Of a DNA stretch of 64,000 nucleotides, positions 1-13,200 are shown in pieces (the stretch's first letter is position 1; the number at the start of each line of letters is the position of its first letter). Under the pieces are notes generated by a model. The model was given only the letters and a program-made list of their open reading frames with translations. It was not told the DNA's origin and did no database searches. A program made the position numbers and the translations under genes. Location: NCBI GenBank assembly GCA_949126835.1, contig OX421506.1, positions 16,498,447 through 16,562,446 on the forward strand, read 5' to 3'. The stretch comes from Anisus vortex (lineage: Eukaryota; Mollusca; Gastropoda; Planorbidae).

Positions 1-754
1 CACACCTTGTACTATATGCCTTCCCTACCTTGAAAACCTGGATTAACCTGGATATACCGCAGAAAATTATATTTTGTAAGACTTATACAATTACTTTACA
101 AAATGAAAATTCCAATTTCGAAAAAAGGCAAAATATATTATAGAGTCTATTATCACTTATATTTTAATAAGATATTTGTTTTATTGCAATGGTGTAGGAA
201 ATATACTCAACTTGATTAGAATTAGGTCATCTATTGCCCTCCTGTCGTGACCTATTCCTAACACCTTCCCCACATACATGTTAGATTTGCACGATTGCCA
301 ACCTATCATCCACTTACAACTTGTGTCCTCTTGTCCTTCTAACGTCCCTTTCTTACATCTTACACTATTTGAAACCTTCATTAATTTTAGATCTTGTAAT
401 ACAATATATGAATATTCAATCAAAGAATGTTTTTTTAAAGTATAACACTACGATTGTCACCCCCTGTTGAGTTGTGGGCGACCCAATTATCTGCCCTTTT
501 TTAAAACGATTCTTGACTGATTGTGAAACCTTTATAAACATACGTTGAGTTAATATTTATATATGGCATCCGTCTGTCCTCAAGACGTTTCTTATGTCTC
601 TGCCCTTTGCCCTTTGTCTTGGCTCACTTCTCTGTGCTCTCTACTGCAACGGTATACATATGTATATAAATAAATGCTTTATTTGAATGATAATTACTTG
701 TTAGATACAATGCTGCGAATGCTTTTTTTTTTTAATGCACTTTTTATTTTTCAG
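1..754. other. No gene recognised; probable intron of the metalloproteinase gene
   Basis: AT-rich sequence before the first exon I can support. Short open frames here show no family motif or convincing splice context. The first exon at 755 is preceded by a T-rich tract and a CAG acceptor, so this stretch most likely is intron, with the propeptide exons left of the window. Confidence 0.5.
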
Positions 755-832
755 TTAAATAAGTTGATTTGGACCTTAACAGCAAGTAGAGTAATAAACA
801 TTACACTGTATGTGAGAAAAATAGAAGTCTTG
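755..832 (+). CDS. Metalloproteinase exon a (start of catalytic domain)
   Basis: CAG acceptor after a T-rich tract and a GTACGT donor. The 26 codons, phase 0 to 0, include VINITLYVRKIEVL, typical of the first strands of the reprolysin fold. The same frame runs open past the donor, but the following exon fits only if splicing occurs here. Confidence 0.7.
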
Positions 833-3800
833 GTACGTTTATGGTCACCTAATTATTATATTAAAATCTCAAAAGAAATGTCTTAAACTGTAAACAATGT
901 TTTATAACAAACCATTTTTAATCATACGCTTTAGCCTATACTTTGCTATGTTATTTAGTAAAAAAAAAATAGTTGCTTCTTTCATCTAAAACTAATCGTG
1001 TTTCTTGTTAGGTTTTGTCCATTTTCAGCTTTCCACTTTAAGGTATTCTTTCTCTTTAAATCATCTAGAGCCGTGACACGTTTCAATACCCTCCTTTGGT
1101 GGCAGGAACAGTAAACGGATTTGATTGTGACGCTTTCTTAGAGAAATTGCAATATTTTCTTCTATCATACAATTATTACGACACCTACACATTTGACTTT
1201 GCCATTTTATGGACAGGGTAAAGCCTAAATACTCAAAAAATTATAGCAATCCCTTTATTTTGATAAACGTATACTCTATAATAATATGCTTTTGTTGCAA
1301 CACTTTATTTAATGTATGCAATATCATGACACTTCATTTATTTGCTATAACAGATTTGACTTGCACAAAAATAATGTGAATAACCCTGAAGGTAATAATC
1401 TTTATATACATTAAAATAATAATAGACCTACCTTAGGTCATTTTTAATGAGACGTTTTCAACATAATTGTTTTTCTGCTCGACATATAATAAATATATGC
1501 CCTAATGTTTTAAATACTGTTAACAATTCGTTTATAATATGTATAAATAGTCTGACAATGTATCAAATCTATTTAGACATTTTCATTCTTTACGTTTCAT
1601 GCTTTTGACAACGTATCTAGTAATAAATAAAGCACCCTTCGGACAGAATTGATCATAATGCCAGTGAATAAGTGTTCACCAGTTTCTGTGGCATGGCATA
1701 CAAGGGAATTAAATGGCCAGCACAATGCCCACCCGCCATACTTTCTCCAAATATTGTCGGGTATACATCAGAGCTTCAGACCCGGAAACCAAACCTAGCC
1801 AAAACATCTAAACCGCTAGACCTTAAAGTAGGAGCACTAGAAACATCTAAACCGCTAGACCTTAAAGTAGGAGCACTAAAAACATCTAAACCGCTAGACC
1901 TTAAAGTAGGAGCACTAAAAACATCTAAACCGCTAGACCTTAAAGTAGGAGCACTAAAAACATCTAAACCGCTAGACCTTAAAGTAGGAGCACTAAAAAC
2001 ATCTAAACCGCTAGACCTTAAAGTAGGAGCACTAAAAACATCTAAACCGCTAGACCTTAAAGTAGGAGCACTAGAAACATCTAAACCGCTAGACCTTAAA
2101 GTAGGAGCACTAAAAACATCTAAACCGCTAGACCTTAAAGTAGGAGAACTAAAAACATCTAAACCGCTAGACCTTAAAGTAGGAGCACTAAAAACATCTA
2201 AACCGCTAGACCTTAAAGTAGGAGCACTAAAAACATCTAAACCGCTAGACCTTAAAGTAGGAGCACTAGAAACACTTGAAAGCTATACAGATACAGCCAT
2301 CCACATTTATACAGATGGATCAGCATTTAAAGCCAAAATGCATGCTGGGCTTGGCGATTACCTGATCACAACTGACATAAAAATTCCCCGAGATAAGTGC
2401 ACCATGTGGAAACTATTGCACACATTTCAAAGCAGAAGTAGATGCCATGAACATTGCACTGGAGACAGTAGAATATAAATATAGCAACAAACATATTGTC
2501 CCAAAATATATAGTCATCTTTACCGACTCCCAATCAGCACTCCATACAATAGCAAGAGAAACCTTACCAAACTTGAAAGAAATCATCTTTTTACAACACA
2601 AATCGGACTGCCTAATAAGGACATGCAACATCAGTATAACTCTACAATGGATCACAGGACATATTGGCCTAACTAAAAAGCTTACATATTGACTAGATGG
2701 TCTGACCAGCAACCATGGCCCGACACAGTAAGGCTAGATCAATCAATGGGTACAGGAAAGTACTGGAAGAAAGATTTACAGAAAAATGAGTCAGACCAAC
2801 AAAAAAAGACAACATAAAGTCCCCCCCCCCCCTCGCACAAAGAACAATGCATTATATTTCAGTTAAGAACAGGACATATGTCACTAATCTCACACTTAAA
2901 TAGAATAAACCCAACTCACCCACCAAACTTCAGAGGCTGCCATTACTCACAAGAAACTGAGGACCACATTCTGCTTGAATGCCCTAAGCTAACCTACCTC
3001 ACAACCATACTTCTCCCTCCCCCTTCAATCTACCATTACCAACACACCATACAGCAATACAAAACAAATAATAATGACATGTAAATAATATGTTTGCCTG
3101 GCATTGACTTCAATGGATCAAGCAGATCTTCTAATAGTTAGGCTAAAAGAAGAACAAGAAAATGTAATACAACGTTTATTGATGTTTTATTTTGTTGACA
3201 CTATTTATTTTTCCACTAAGATATTCTTATTTAATTTTATTTAAAGAGTGTTGATTCTAAACTTGTTTACTTTGTAATATTATAGGATATATGATCTATT
3301 ATGTTCACACGTTTTAACAATCGCTAGTTTTCAAAATGAAACAAAACAAATAATATAATTTATTTAAACATCATTCTGGTTTTTAAATATTTTGAGGATG
3401 TGCCTATGTTGGTAAAATTTGTGACTCACAGCAGGCAATAGGAGTGGTGAAATTCTCAAGGACTTACAGAACAGTAATGGTTACTGCACATGAGATCGGT
3501 CACATGTAAGTAAAATGTATAGAAACTAGGAACCGCTATTATCAGTTAATATCTTAGACAACATCAAAATATTTATAAATGACTTTGATGATTATATATT
3601 TTTAAGTTTCCAATAACACTATTCAATTTGTATGCATTTTTCAGCCTTGGATCTGTACATGGTGGCCCGGCGTCAAAGAATATTATGGCGGTCAATATAC
3701 CCACATCGTCAACAAAACGATGGCTTTTTAGCCACTGTTCGGCAACTGACATAAAAGAATATGTTGACACCTTACAGTGAGAATGCCTTCATAAAATTAA

Positions 3801-6800
3801 TTCATACATAAATAATACATAGACAAATAAATACATCATTAAACAAATGCGGTTTCCACTTTGCTCTTTGCACGGAGCCGGGCTATGTTATAGAGATTTC
3901 CATCTGCCCTAGTATGGATTTTCACACCCTCGGAGCAGTTCTTGAAAGCATATCGGCGTAGTACTGAGAAGAAGATACCATCGAAGAGTACTGTGCTGTG
4001 CATGTTGTTATGGAAAGCCTCAATAATACTTTGTAGCTGGGGTGGACATCCAATCTTTTACAGTATGCTATAAAGTTCAGAGAGGCTAACTAAGTCAAAT
4101 ACCTTAGTCCAGTCTATGTATGCAATGAAGAGGGCCTTCTGCTATTCCCGGCATTTTTCTTGTAGCTGGCGGAATGAGAAAACCATATCCCTGTTTGACC
4201 GGCCAGCCCGAAATCCGCAGAGAGTTGCTATTCGCTGATGATGCAGCTCTTGCTTCAAATACAGAGGAAGGGCTCCAACAACTGGTCAGTAGATTCTCGA
4301 AGGCGTGTAAAAATGTTGGTTTAACAATAAGCCTACAAAAAAAGACCAATATTATGAGGCAAGGTACAGACTGCCTTCCAGCAATCTCCATTGAGGGAAA
4401 CACTGTAGATGTTTTCGAGGACTACACTTACCTTGGCAGCAACATCTCAAGCTCAGTAGCGTAGTCAGGGGGGGGGGAAGCAGGGGGAGCGGCCGCTAGT
4501 AATATTCTAGTAATAGATATAAAGTCTTTCATGTTTGATCTCAGAATAACTGAGATTTATTCTAACATATTATTGTATTTTTTTTGTTATTACATAGTTT
4601 GAGATTACAATTTAAAGGAAGAGATACTTTATAATTATACAAACTTGGTAGTTACTTTAATGTTTGTACATGTACATTTTTTAGCCATAAAATATTTATA
4701 TCATTTTTAACTATCTTGTGTAATTTGATTATTTTAGAGTTATAAATTATATAATGCCGTGAAATTTTTTAATGGAAACATAAAAGAAAAATATTTAAAA
4801 TATTAAAGTAAAGAAAACGGGTTAATTATCTCCCTTCAAATAAATTCTCCAAATTTGATGCTAGTGATACCAAACGAGTTAATTGTTTTAATATAATTAT
4901 AACTAGTGTACTTCCGAAAATGCTCATCTATCTTAATTTGCCTTAAATTAGGGAAAGAGTTAAATGTTTTGAAATTGATTTCACGGAAATATATGCCCAG
5001 TTTCAATGCAAATCCATTCCAGTTGCCCAACACTTCAAGTGCTTTTGGACCCAGTCTTGTAAATGGAACTTTAACTCACTGAAACGTGTCGTCAAGTCAT
5101 ACAGAAACATTGGCTTCAACAGTCAGTTCTCTTCATTCAATAACGGATATTTTTTTTCTCCATTAAGATACATTTTAATTGCTTCCAGACAAGAAAAGAA
5201 TCTATCCAAGACTTTACCTATACTCCGTATGACTTTCTTCTAGAAGAGACTTGAAAAACTATACAATTGACTATCTTAACAATAGATTCAATCACAGATT
5301 GCAACTCCAATGATGGGAGCTAAGCATACAAACATTCCTGAACTAAAACAGTCGACGTCCAGTGTGATTCAAATGTAGTTCGCCATGCAGCATTCACTAA
5401 ATTATGCTAACATACGTTGTTTTCACTTGCATTAAACAATATTCTTGGAGGTCTTTCTCGTGCTACTGAAAATCGTTCTGCGTCCCAAGTCTAGCACGCA
5501 TGCCTTATGTTGCCAACCCCCTACTATAGAACATTCCCGTTGATTCTATAAATACTTTCGATACTAGATGTTCATCCCAAAAATGAGCAGTAGATGCAAT
5601 AAATTTTGCAGAACTTCCCATCACTATTAGCTGCTAGAAAAAGAATCGTGAAGGGTTAAATAAAAACTGCACTATTATACAGTGTGTATCCTGAGGCACA
5701 TAATTTTCTTATAACACTTGATACGTACGAATTCTTAGTTATTCTATTAATCTGGAAAAGTTGCTAAAAGTGGGGCCTTTTTCCAGAAATTTCGCTCCCC
5801 CTAGCGTCAAAACCTGGCAACGCCACTGCTTAAGCTCACTGTCCCTTGGAAAAGAAATACAAACCAGAATCCGCAAGGCAGTTTCAACCAAAGAGTATGG
5901 GACAGTGCTCAACTCACTGACAGGACTGCAATATCTGTCTACCAGGCATGTGTGCTCAGCACTTTCCTCTATGAAAGCGAGAACTGGGCTACATACGCTA
6001 AGCAAATAAAGCAGCTCAATAGCTTTCACGTGCGATTCCTGCGCAGAATACTCCACATCAAATGGCAGAAAAGAGAAACAAATGTGGAGGTGCTCAGGAG
6101 AAGCCATATGTTGAGTATGAACTCAATCCTGGTCGAGAGACGCCTGCGATGAATAGGCCATGTCCACATTATGGGTGCGCAACGTATCCCAAGAGCCCTG
6201 CTATATGGAGAGCTGGCAGCTGGAACAAGAAAGAGAGGTCGCCCTTGCCTACGTTTTAAGACGTCTGCAAAAAAAGACTTGTTACTTGCAAGCATTTAAC
6301 ACAAAACGTGAGAGAGCCTTGCTGAGGAACGCACCTCCTGGCGGTCACAGGTGCGCGAGGGCACTCAAGACGCAGAAGTCACACTCACAGACAGTGCTGG
6401 ATTCACCAGGGGGCTGTGGGGGCCCAATTTATATATCATTAAAGATCAGAATAAAAGGATTTGACCTTTCGTAGGCTCGGGCAGAATATTTATTTAATAG
6501 CTGAATAGATAAATAAGATTTCGCTTTTTAAATTACGAAAATTGACCAATTAATTGACCAATTAATGAGACTGACACTTTTTTTTAACCATATGCAACAG
6601 CTGTATGTTTTTCTCTCAAGATCAACTCATTGTTGGGCCCAACTTATTGAACTGCTTTGTCCACTTCAGTTGTCTGTTGTCAAGTGGCTAAGTGACACAA
6701 TATGGTCTACGAAGGCTTATGTGAAAGCTTACACAAAAATTAAACAACTTCTCGATAATCTTCCTAATGATGACAACCAACCTCAAGATGCCAAGCTCCA

Positions 6801-9800
6801 GGCTGACGCATTGTCCAAAACAATGAGCTATTTGGAAACAGGGATTATGGCTGAATTTTGGTATGTGTTCCTGGACCGAATTAACGCCACCAGTTGTACT
6901 TTACAAGACTCGAAGATGGATCTCAATACAGTTGTGAAACTCTATGTGGCGTTTTGGGAGAAGATTAACGTCACACGCAACTAATAAAGGCCTTAGATGT
7001 AATCCGCTCTTATAAGATACTATAATCATATCATCTGTACGTACAAATCACTGACATTAAGTGCCACAATCTTGCATGTCTGATCGGAGTAAGAATGTGT
7101 CTTTCCTTTTTATCTCCTATATTTAACATTAAAGTATTTTGCTTGCATTGAATTTTATTTACATATATGTATATGTTCGGCATGCCCGTAAGTATATTAC
7201 TTATATTGACTTTAGTTTCCATTCATGTATATTGTCATTGTTACTAAGTCTACATCATGCCCATCATTCATTGTGTAACATGGTTACGTCTCGCCCCCCC
7301 CCCCCCGGTACCACGGACGATCGAGAAACAGGTCAAGGTCATTCCTGAGCCCACCGTCTCTGGCCTTCGCCCCCCCCCCGTCCCGCCTCACTTATAACAT
7401 GTATATGAAAATAGACCTCTTAGGGCTTGTTCCCTGGTCAAAACCCCCTTTGTTGCTTAAACAAAGGCGCCGCCGGAAGATAAGAATTACCTTGGATAGC
7501 TGACCGCCTCTTCGCCCCCCCCCCCCTCACCGCCACTCGCACCCACCATCCCCCACCCCTCTCCCCATGCTTTCCCTACTCCTGTCAATCAGACTAAACG
7601 TGTACATTTCCCCCTATCCTCCCATTTTATATCACGTGACTATTACTATTAATGCTTTTAGTTTTAGTTATAGATTGAAGGTGTAGAGTTTTCGGGACAG
7701 TCTAGCTAGGTGGTCGTGAATCGGAGTGGGTCCCGTCTGGGCCCCTCCGAGGCCTTTGTGAAGGCTCCGACCCTAAGTCTGTATTATGTATGCTATATAT
7801 TCAACGGTATAATCAGTCTTAATGTGAATAAACTTCAGAATATAATGTTTTTCGCTCGTGTTCTCTAGTGACTATAATCGATGTTGTGAAGTCTATATGT
7901 GTTTAGTATAGCCAAACCTCTGCTTAATTACCTCAGACGAGCCATGGAATTCTACATACATAAATATAAATTTGATCATCAATACGTTAATCTCTAACAC
8001 AGTACTCCGGCTCATCCCTTAAGACAAAACGCAGCCAACGAGAATAGAAAGAGAATAATTCATCTCTTATCTATTTATACAGACCACTCTTCTAAGAAGG
8101 AAAGAATACACATACGAGCCTGCCTGCCACACAGCGTGACGTAATTCAGTCACTTTTACTTAATCATACAGAAGGCACGACACACATCAGGCTCAGGTGC
8201 AAATCTAATCCCAACTTATAAAGTTTACGTGGTGATTAAGTGGTATAATCACCCCCCGCCACGTGACACTCTACAAATCACTAATTGAATTTATTGACCA
8301 ACAGCGGACTGACTTTGGAACTTATGAACTGCGAGGAAAACTCCATAGTGATAATTCTTCTTACAGAGAAGACAGTGTAAGGAAACGAAAACGGATGAAA
8401 CAGTTCGATGAGGGCGATGCTGATGAAACGGAGTTCGATCCTTCTGATCGGCTCAAAACTCAAGTCTTCTTACTTACACTTGACAAACTTCGAAGTGCCC
8501 TAGTACATCGTTTGGCAGCATAGAAAGAGCGGAACCAAACTTTTGGATTTCTGAGGAATCTGGAGCATGCGTCCACTGATATGATTCATTCAGCATTCTC
8601 TCGGCTTCAGCAAAAATATCCAGATGATTTTGAAGATTCTCCAGCAGAGAAATCGCTTCATTTTGCCGCATTTCTCAGACCGAAATCCTCACAGCAATCT
8701 CCCAAGGGTGTATCATCCAGCAACCGTCAGTCAGAACTATAATTATTTCTTACCATCGTTGAGAATGGACTGCAGAGCGAATTCCCCAATGTAGAAACTG
8801 TTCTCAAACTATTCCTCTGCATGAAAACAACAAACTGCACAGGAGAACGAAGTTTTACTACCTTGAAGAGAGTGAAGAACTCATTGAGGTCCACAATGGG
8901 AGACATTCGATTGAACATGCTTTGCTTGATGAGCATTGAGTTTGACATTTAGCGTGACATTGACATTCATGATTGTGATTGATTTCGCACGCCGAAAGGC
9001 TCGAAAAGTAAATGTTGTTTAATACGTGCTGCAAATTGTAAATAAACGTTTTAGTACATGGTTTACGTTACTGTCGCCAGACCTGACAGGGTATTAAGGA
9101 AAGCAAGAAAAGTTTTGAACTAATTTTTTAATGGTCAATAATTGATAACATCCGGCCCACAAAAGTTCTTTGACCCCGGCCCCCAGGATCCTTAATCCGG
9201 CACTGCTCACAGAAAGAGTGAAGAGAAGCGAGCCAGGAGAAAGGCGAGAGGCAGAGGAAAAGGAGACTGCGCCATCGTCCCTTGAGTCGGAAGGATGTTA
9301 TATATAAACAAATGCATACAGATTCAGGGTTACGCAAATAGAGATATATTTATGTGCCCGGGACGTCCCAGAGACTATCTAGCTCTGATAGGTACATTAC
9401 TTTAGTATGGGTAAAGTAAAGGATGCTGGGCATTGCGCAATCGCCAAGTATGTGTCACTGCAGAAACTGGTGAACGCTGCTTCACCAACCCGATGCATGA
9501 TTTCGGTTAGATGCGGTACTTCACTTACATACAAGGCCATGGATTTTGAACTGGATATCCTAGCTCAAAACATATGTAAAACGAAGATGATCTTAAGCAA
9601 AAAGGCATGAATGGTGCTCGCTGATTTCGAAAAACAAGTTCTTAGAATAGTTTAATAACTTCATTTAAAATGTTCCCTGGAAAAACTACTACAAAGATAA
9701 GAGAGATACCATTCGTTGCATGGAATAGCTATTACATAGCATTTGCTATTTGTGTGTTAGCTATATCGTCACTTAGCATTTTTTCGATGGAACATGTATT

Positions 9801-10180
9801 TCAGAGCTCCGACAAATAACATTCCTTTCATCGACTAGTTACGTAGTCCCTCTAAGAGATTCCTTACATCGACTAGTTACGTAGTCTCTCCTTACATCGA
9901 CTAGTTACGTAGTCCCTTTGAGACACTCCTTACATCAACTAGTTACGTAGTCCCTTTGAGACACTCCTTACATCAACTAGTTACGTCGTCCCTTTGAGAC
10001 ACTCCTTACATCAACTAGTTACGTAGTCCCTTTGAGACACTCCTTACATCAACTAGTTACGTAGTCCCTTTGAGACACTACTTACATCAACTAGTTACGT
10101 GGTCCCTTTGAGACACAAAGAATTATGCCAAACTGAACTATCATTATTACTACTAACATATATATATATATTTATATATA

Positions 10181-10214
<34 letters not shown>

Positions 10215-13200
10215 CAACCAATCATATTAGTTAATAGACATGCGACATTATTGTCTCATATTATTCTTTCGCGATTTCACTTCGGACATGTGTCTTCGCT
10301 AGCTAAGTGGTTAACATATCAGACTGTCATGCGAGCGACCCAGGTTCGATTCTCATGTTAGTCTATACCTTTTTTAAAAAAAAAAGTTTTCTATTTCAAT
10401 TAATATTACTTTTTAAAAAAAAATGTGTCAATCTACGAGCATCACCCGGAAATTTAGATTTTTTTTCAATAAAAAGACTTGCCTTTTTTTCACCCGATTA
10501 AAATATTTATTTTTAATTACTTTCCTAAAGTTCTTCAGTAAATTATTTTTTTCAATTATTAGAACTATAGCTTTTTGTTCAATGTAGTTTGTACAAATTT
10601 TATCAGTAGCTTATATAGGCCTGTTTTATCCCCCCCCCCTCCGGGCAAAGCCGGGCAGTTTAGCTTGTATAATATATAAGAGTAATGGAACCTTTTTTGT
10701 AAGCTTACTGGCGTACCGCGTGTTTGAGACCCCTGCTCTAAGATATGTATCATGCAAGTCGTTGGCCAAGGAAGCCTTTTTAGTGATGTTAGACAAACCA
10801 AATTGCTGTATTAATTCATTATTTATATATGTTTGTTTTACCAGAGACAACTGTCTTTTGAATACTAGCAATGCCTCATATCAAGTAACAGTAAACCCTA
10901 CATCTTACCAGGGTCTAATTCTCAACGTTGATGACATTTGTCGAAGAAGTCTGAAAAATGTAAACGCTTACATGACTAGAGTAAGTATTTTATTTGTTCG
11001 TTTAATGGTTATAGATCACTAGCATAATTCAGAATTATGTTTATAAAGGGCATATTTTTACTTTATTCAATTTATTCTTTTAAAAATAGGCTATATGATT
11101 GTGTATCTCTATAATTTTAATAAAGGCTTCTGATATTGAAAGAATATGACATTGGGGCAAGAATTGATTGGTTTCGCAGCTAAAAGGAGTTGTACGGATT
11201 CTTTGATTTAATTTATGTTGTGGACTAATAAAGCATCCTTCGGACCAAACTGATCGCTGTTGAAGCAGCGTTGACCAGTTTCTGTGGCTACGATATACTA
11301 GGGGATGCCCTACCGCCTTTACTTCACACCAACTAATGTCAGTATTCCTCAAAGCTGGGTAGACTCATGGACACATCAAGTCTTTGGCAAACAAACGTAA
11401 CCTCCATCAGGATTCGAACCCAGGACCTTCAGATCGCGCTGCAAATCGGCTACTATGTCCCATATGTTTATGGACTAGGTGCGTCTTAAAAATATTAAAC
11501 AGAAGACGGCTTGTACTAATACTTTGACATAGTTTCTTTCATTAAGCGGCAAAGACAATAGATATCATTATATTCTAATACAATTGTGAACAAGGCTATT
11601 GAATAGTCGACACTTTCACCACTACACGGTTTCCATTTTGAACTCTTGTTTTCTCGATTGTATTTTACTTTTTTTTTTTTGCGAAACTTTTTGGGGGCCA
11701 CGAATCCGTGTTTTAATATTGTTACATTTTAAAATATAAAGAAAATCAGTAATATAACTGTAAGTGTAATAAAAAAATAAAAAAAAATAAAAAAATATAT
11801 CAGAAAAAAAGACTGCGACAAGATAACAAGCACATAGTGAGAAACAATTCTTAAGGGATCAACGTGCAAAGTGCATCCAACTTACGAGTTTGTGAACCCG
11901 AAATTATGCTCGAACACGATACGGTCGATACTGAATCGTGGATGCTAACTGGCTAAGGAAACGCCGACATGTCCCAGCAAATGTTCGGGCGACATCCACT
12001 TCTGTGCACGTTTGTTAGCCTCGCATACTGGTTCTTCGGCATGTCCCCATTTGTTTGAGTCTCGTAAGTAAGAACCGTAAAACTTAAATATATACATATA
12101 AATATTAAAGCTTTACATTCTTATTATATTATGTATTATACTATTAATATATTGTACTATGTGTGGAACATCTAAATTTTGCAGGAGTTCTCTCAAAATT
12201 ATAATGGATTGCCAAAGAGACTGAAAGAGTAAGACATAACATGTAAAATTAAAAAAATGTCCCGTTGGACCAAATTATCCATAGGGCCGGTGGTGCAGCG
12301 TTCACCAGTTTCTGTGGTCACGGCATACTTCGTGATTGTGTGGACAACACTATGCACAGCCGCATTTTCTTTACCCCAACTACAATACCCGTCTGAGCTG
12401 GGTAGACTAAAGGACACCCTCCAGAACCAGAAAATAAAATCCAAGCCTGCACCAGGATTCGAACCCAGGACCTTCGGTACGCCAGCCAAACGCGCCGCCG
12501 CTCATTCACCGTGCACCTTAACACTCTAACACCTTAACACATTCTAAATGTCGTGTCTCTGTAGGAATGGATGTGGTACAACAATGTTCCTCCAAATGGA
12601 GACAACGTTTGTTCAACTATACTTTGCGCAAAACCAGAAACAAGAAACGTTAGAATTAGAAGCGTTAAAAACGTTTTACCTTCCGACGGAATGGTGTGCA
12701 ATGTCAGTAAGGTAGGTTATACGATGAGATAATCGCTAACAGACAATATTAATCGGTTATTTAACCGTCGAGAAAAGAACACAGTGGTATTTGTTTTCAT
12801 ATATTGGCAAAACATATGTGTATTTTTCAGGGTTGTTCAAAAGGAAGATGTATTTTAAATAGAGGAACCAAAGCTAACATAACGTGTAAGTAGATTTTAC
12901 TCAACTATAACACCATGATAACCAAATACACAATAAAATGTGTTTATTGAAAAAGTTTGTATAAACCTGAGCCAACAATCACAAGTTGAGTGCAACGTAT
13001 TTCCCAACATGTCATGAAACAGTGTCACAAACAAACATTCCTGTATATACAACATTCTGAGGTTGCGATTAATTGATTAATACAACATTTCGGGAAAGAG
13101 TGTCACAAACAAACATTCCTGTTTTTACAACATTCTGAAGTTGCGATTAATTAATTAATACAACATGTCATGAAAGAGTGTCACAAACAAACATAAATAG

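Larger units (their letters stand above)
6392..9205 (+). mobile_element. hAT transposon with ZMYM/52K-like transposase remnant, 2814 bp
   Basis: Left end CAGTGCTGGATTCACCAGGG; the right end read in reverse is CAGTGCCGGATTAAGG. It is flanked by perfect 8-bp duplications CTCACAGA at 6384-6391 and 9206-9213. Coding remnants: 6565-6944 and 8269-8950, interrupted by the 6945-8268 insertion. The element sits in the LINE relic, giving three nested insertion layers. Confidence 0.9.
3845..9300 (+). mobile_element. Non-LTR retrotransposon (LINE) relic with 5' inversion, split by two hAT insertions
   Basis: The + strand at 4209-4453 reads RELLFADDAALASNTEEGLQ then DYTYLGS (RT palm). It resumes at 5837-6383 with SLGKEIQTRIRKA, LNSFHVRFLRRILHI and a GRP..R motif, and again after 9213 with the basic C-terminal part. 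The piece at 3845-4208 encodes the preceding RT segment on the OPPOSITE strand (CGFRAGRS, IAYIDWTKVFDLV, LYNIARLRAKSKV). This arrangement is known as 5' inversion by twin priming. Stops and frameshifts make it a pseudogene. It fills the intron between metalloproteinase exons e and f. Confidence 0.8.

Noticed and set aside
1672..2478. 268-codon open frame with repeated TSKPLDLKVGA as a real repeat protein
   Set aside because: Its start lies in a SINE fragment, the middle is a minisatellite, and the end is half of a frameshifted retroelement RNase H.
9815..10118. CRISPR-like array
   Set aside because: Head-to-tail repeats without unique spacers, in an animal genome; it is a minisatellite.
10291..10360. 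A functional tRNA gene
   Set aside because: A and B boxes are present, but no consistent cloverleaf can be drawn by eye and the same sequence recurs as part of a SINE.
12257..12529. Open frame over the SINE at 12262 (RSPVSVVTAYFVIVWTTLC...)
   Set aside because: Lies wholly in a tRNA-derived SINE copy; similar frames appear in other copies.
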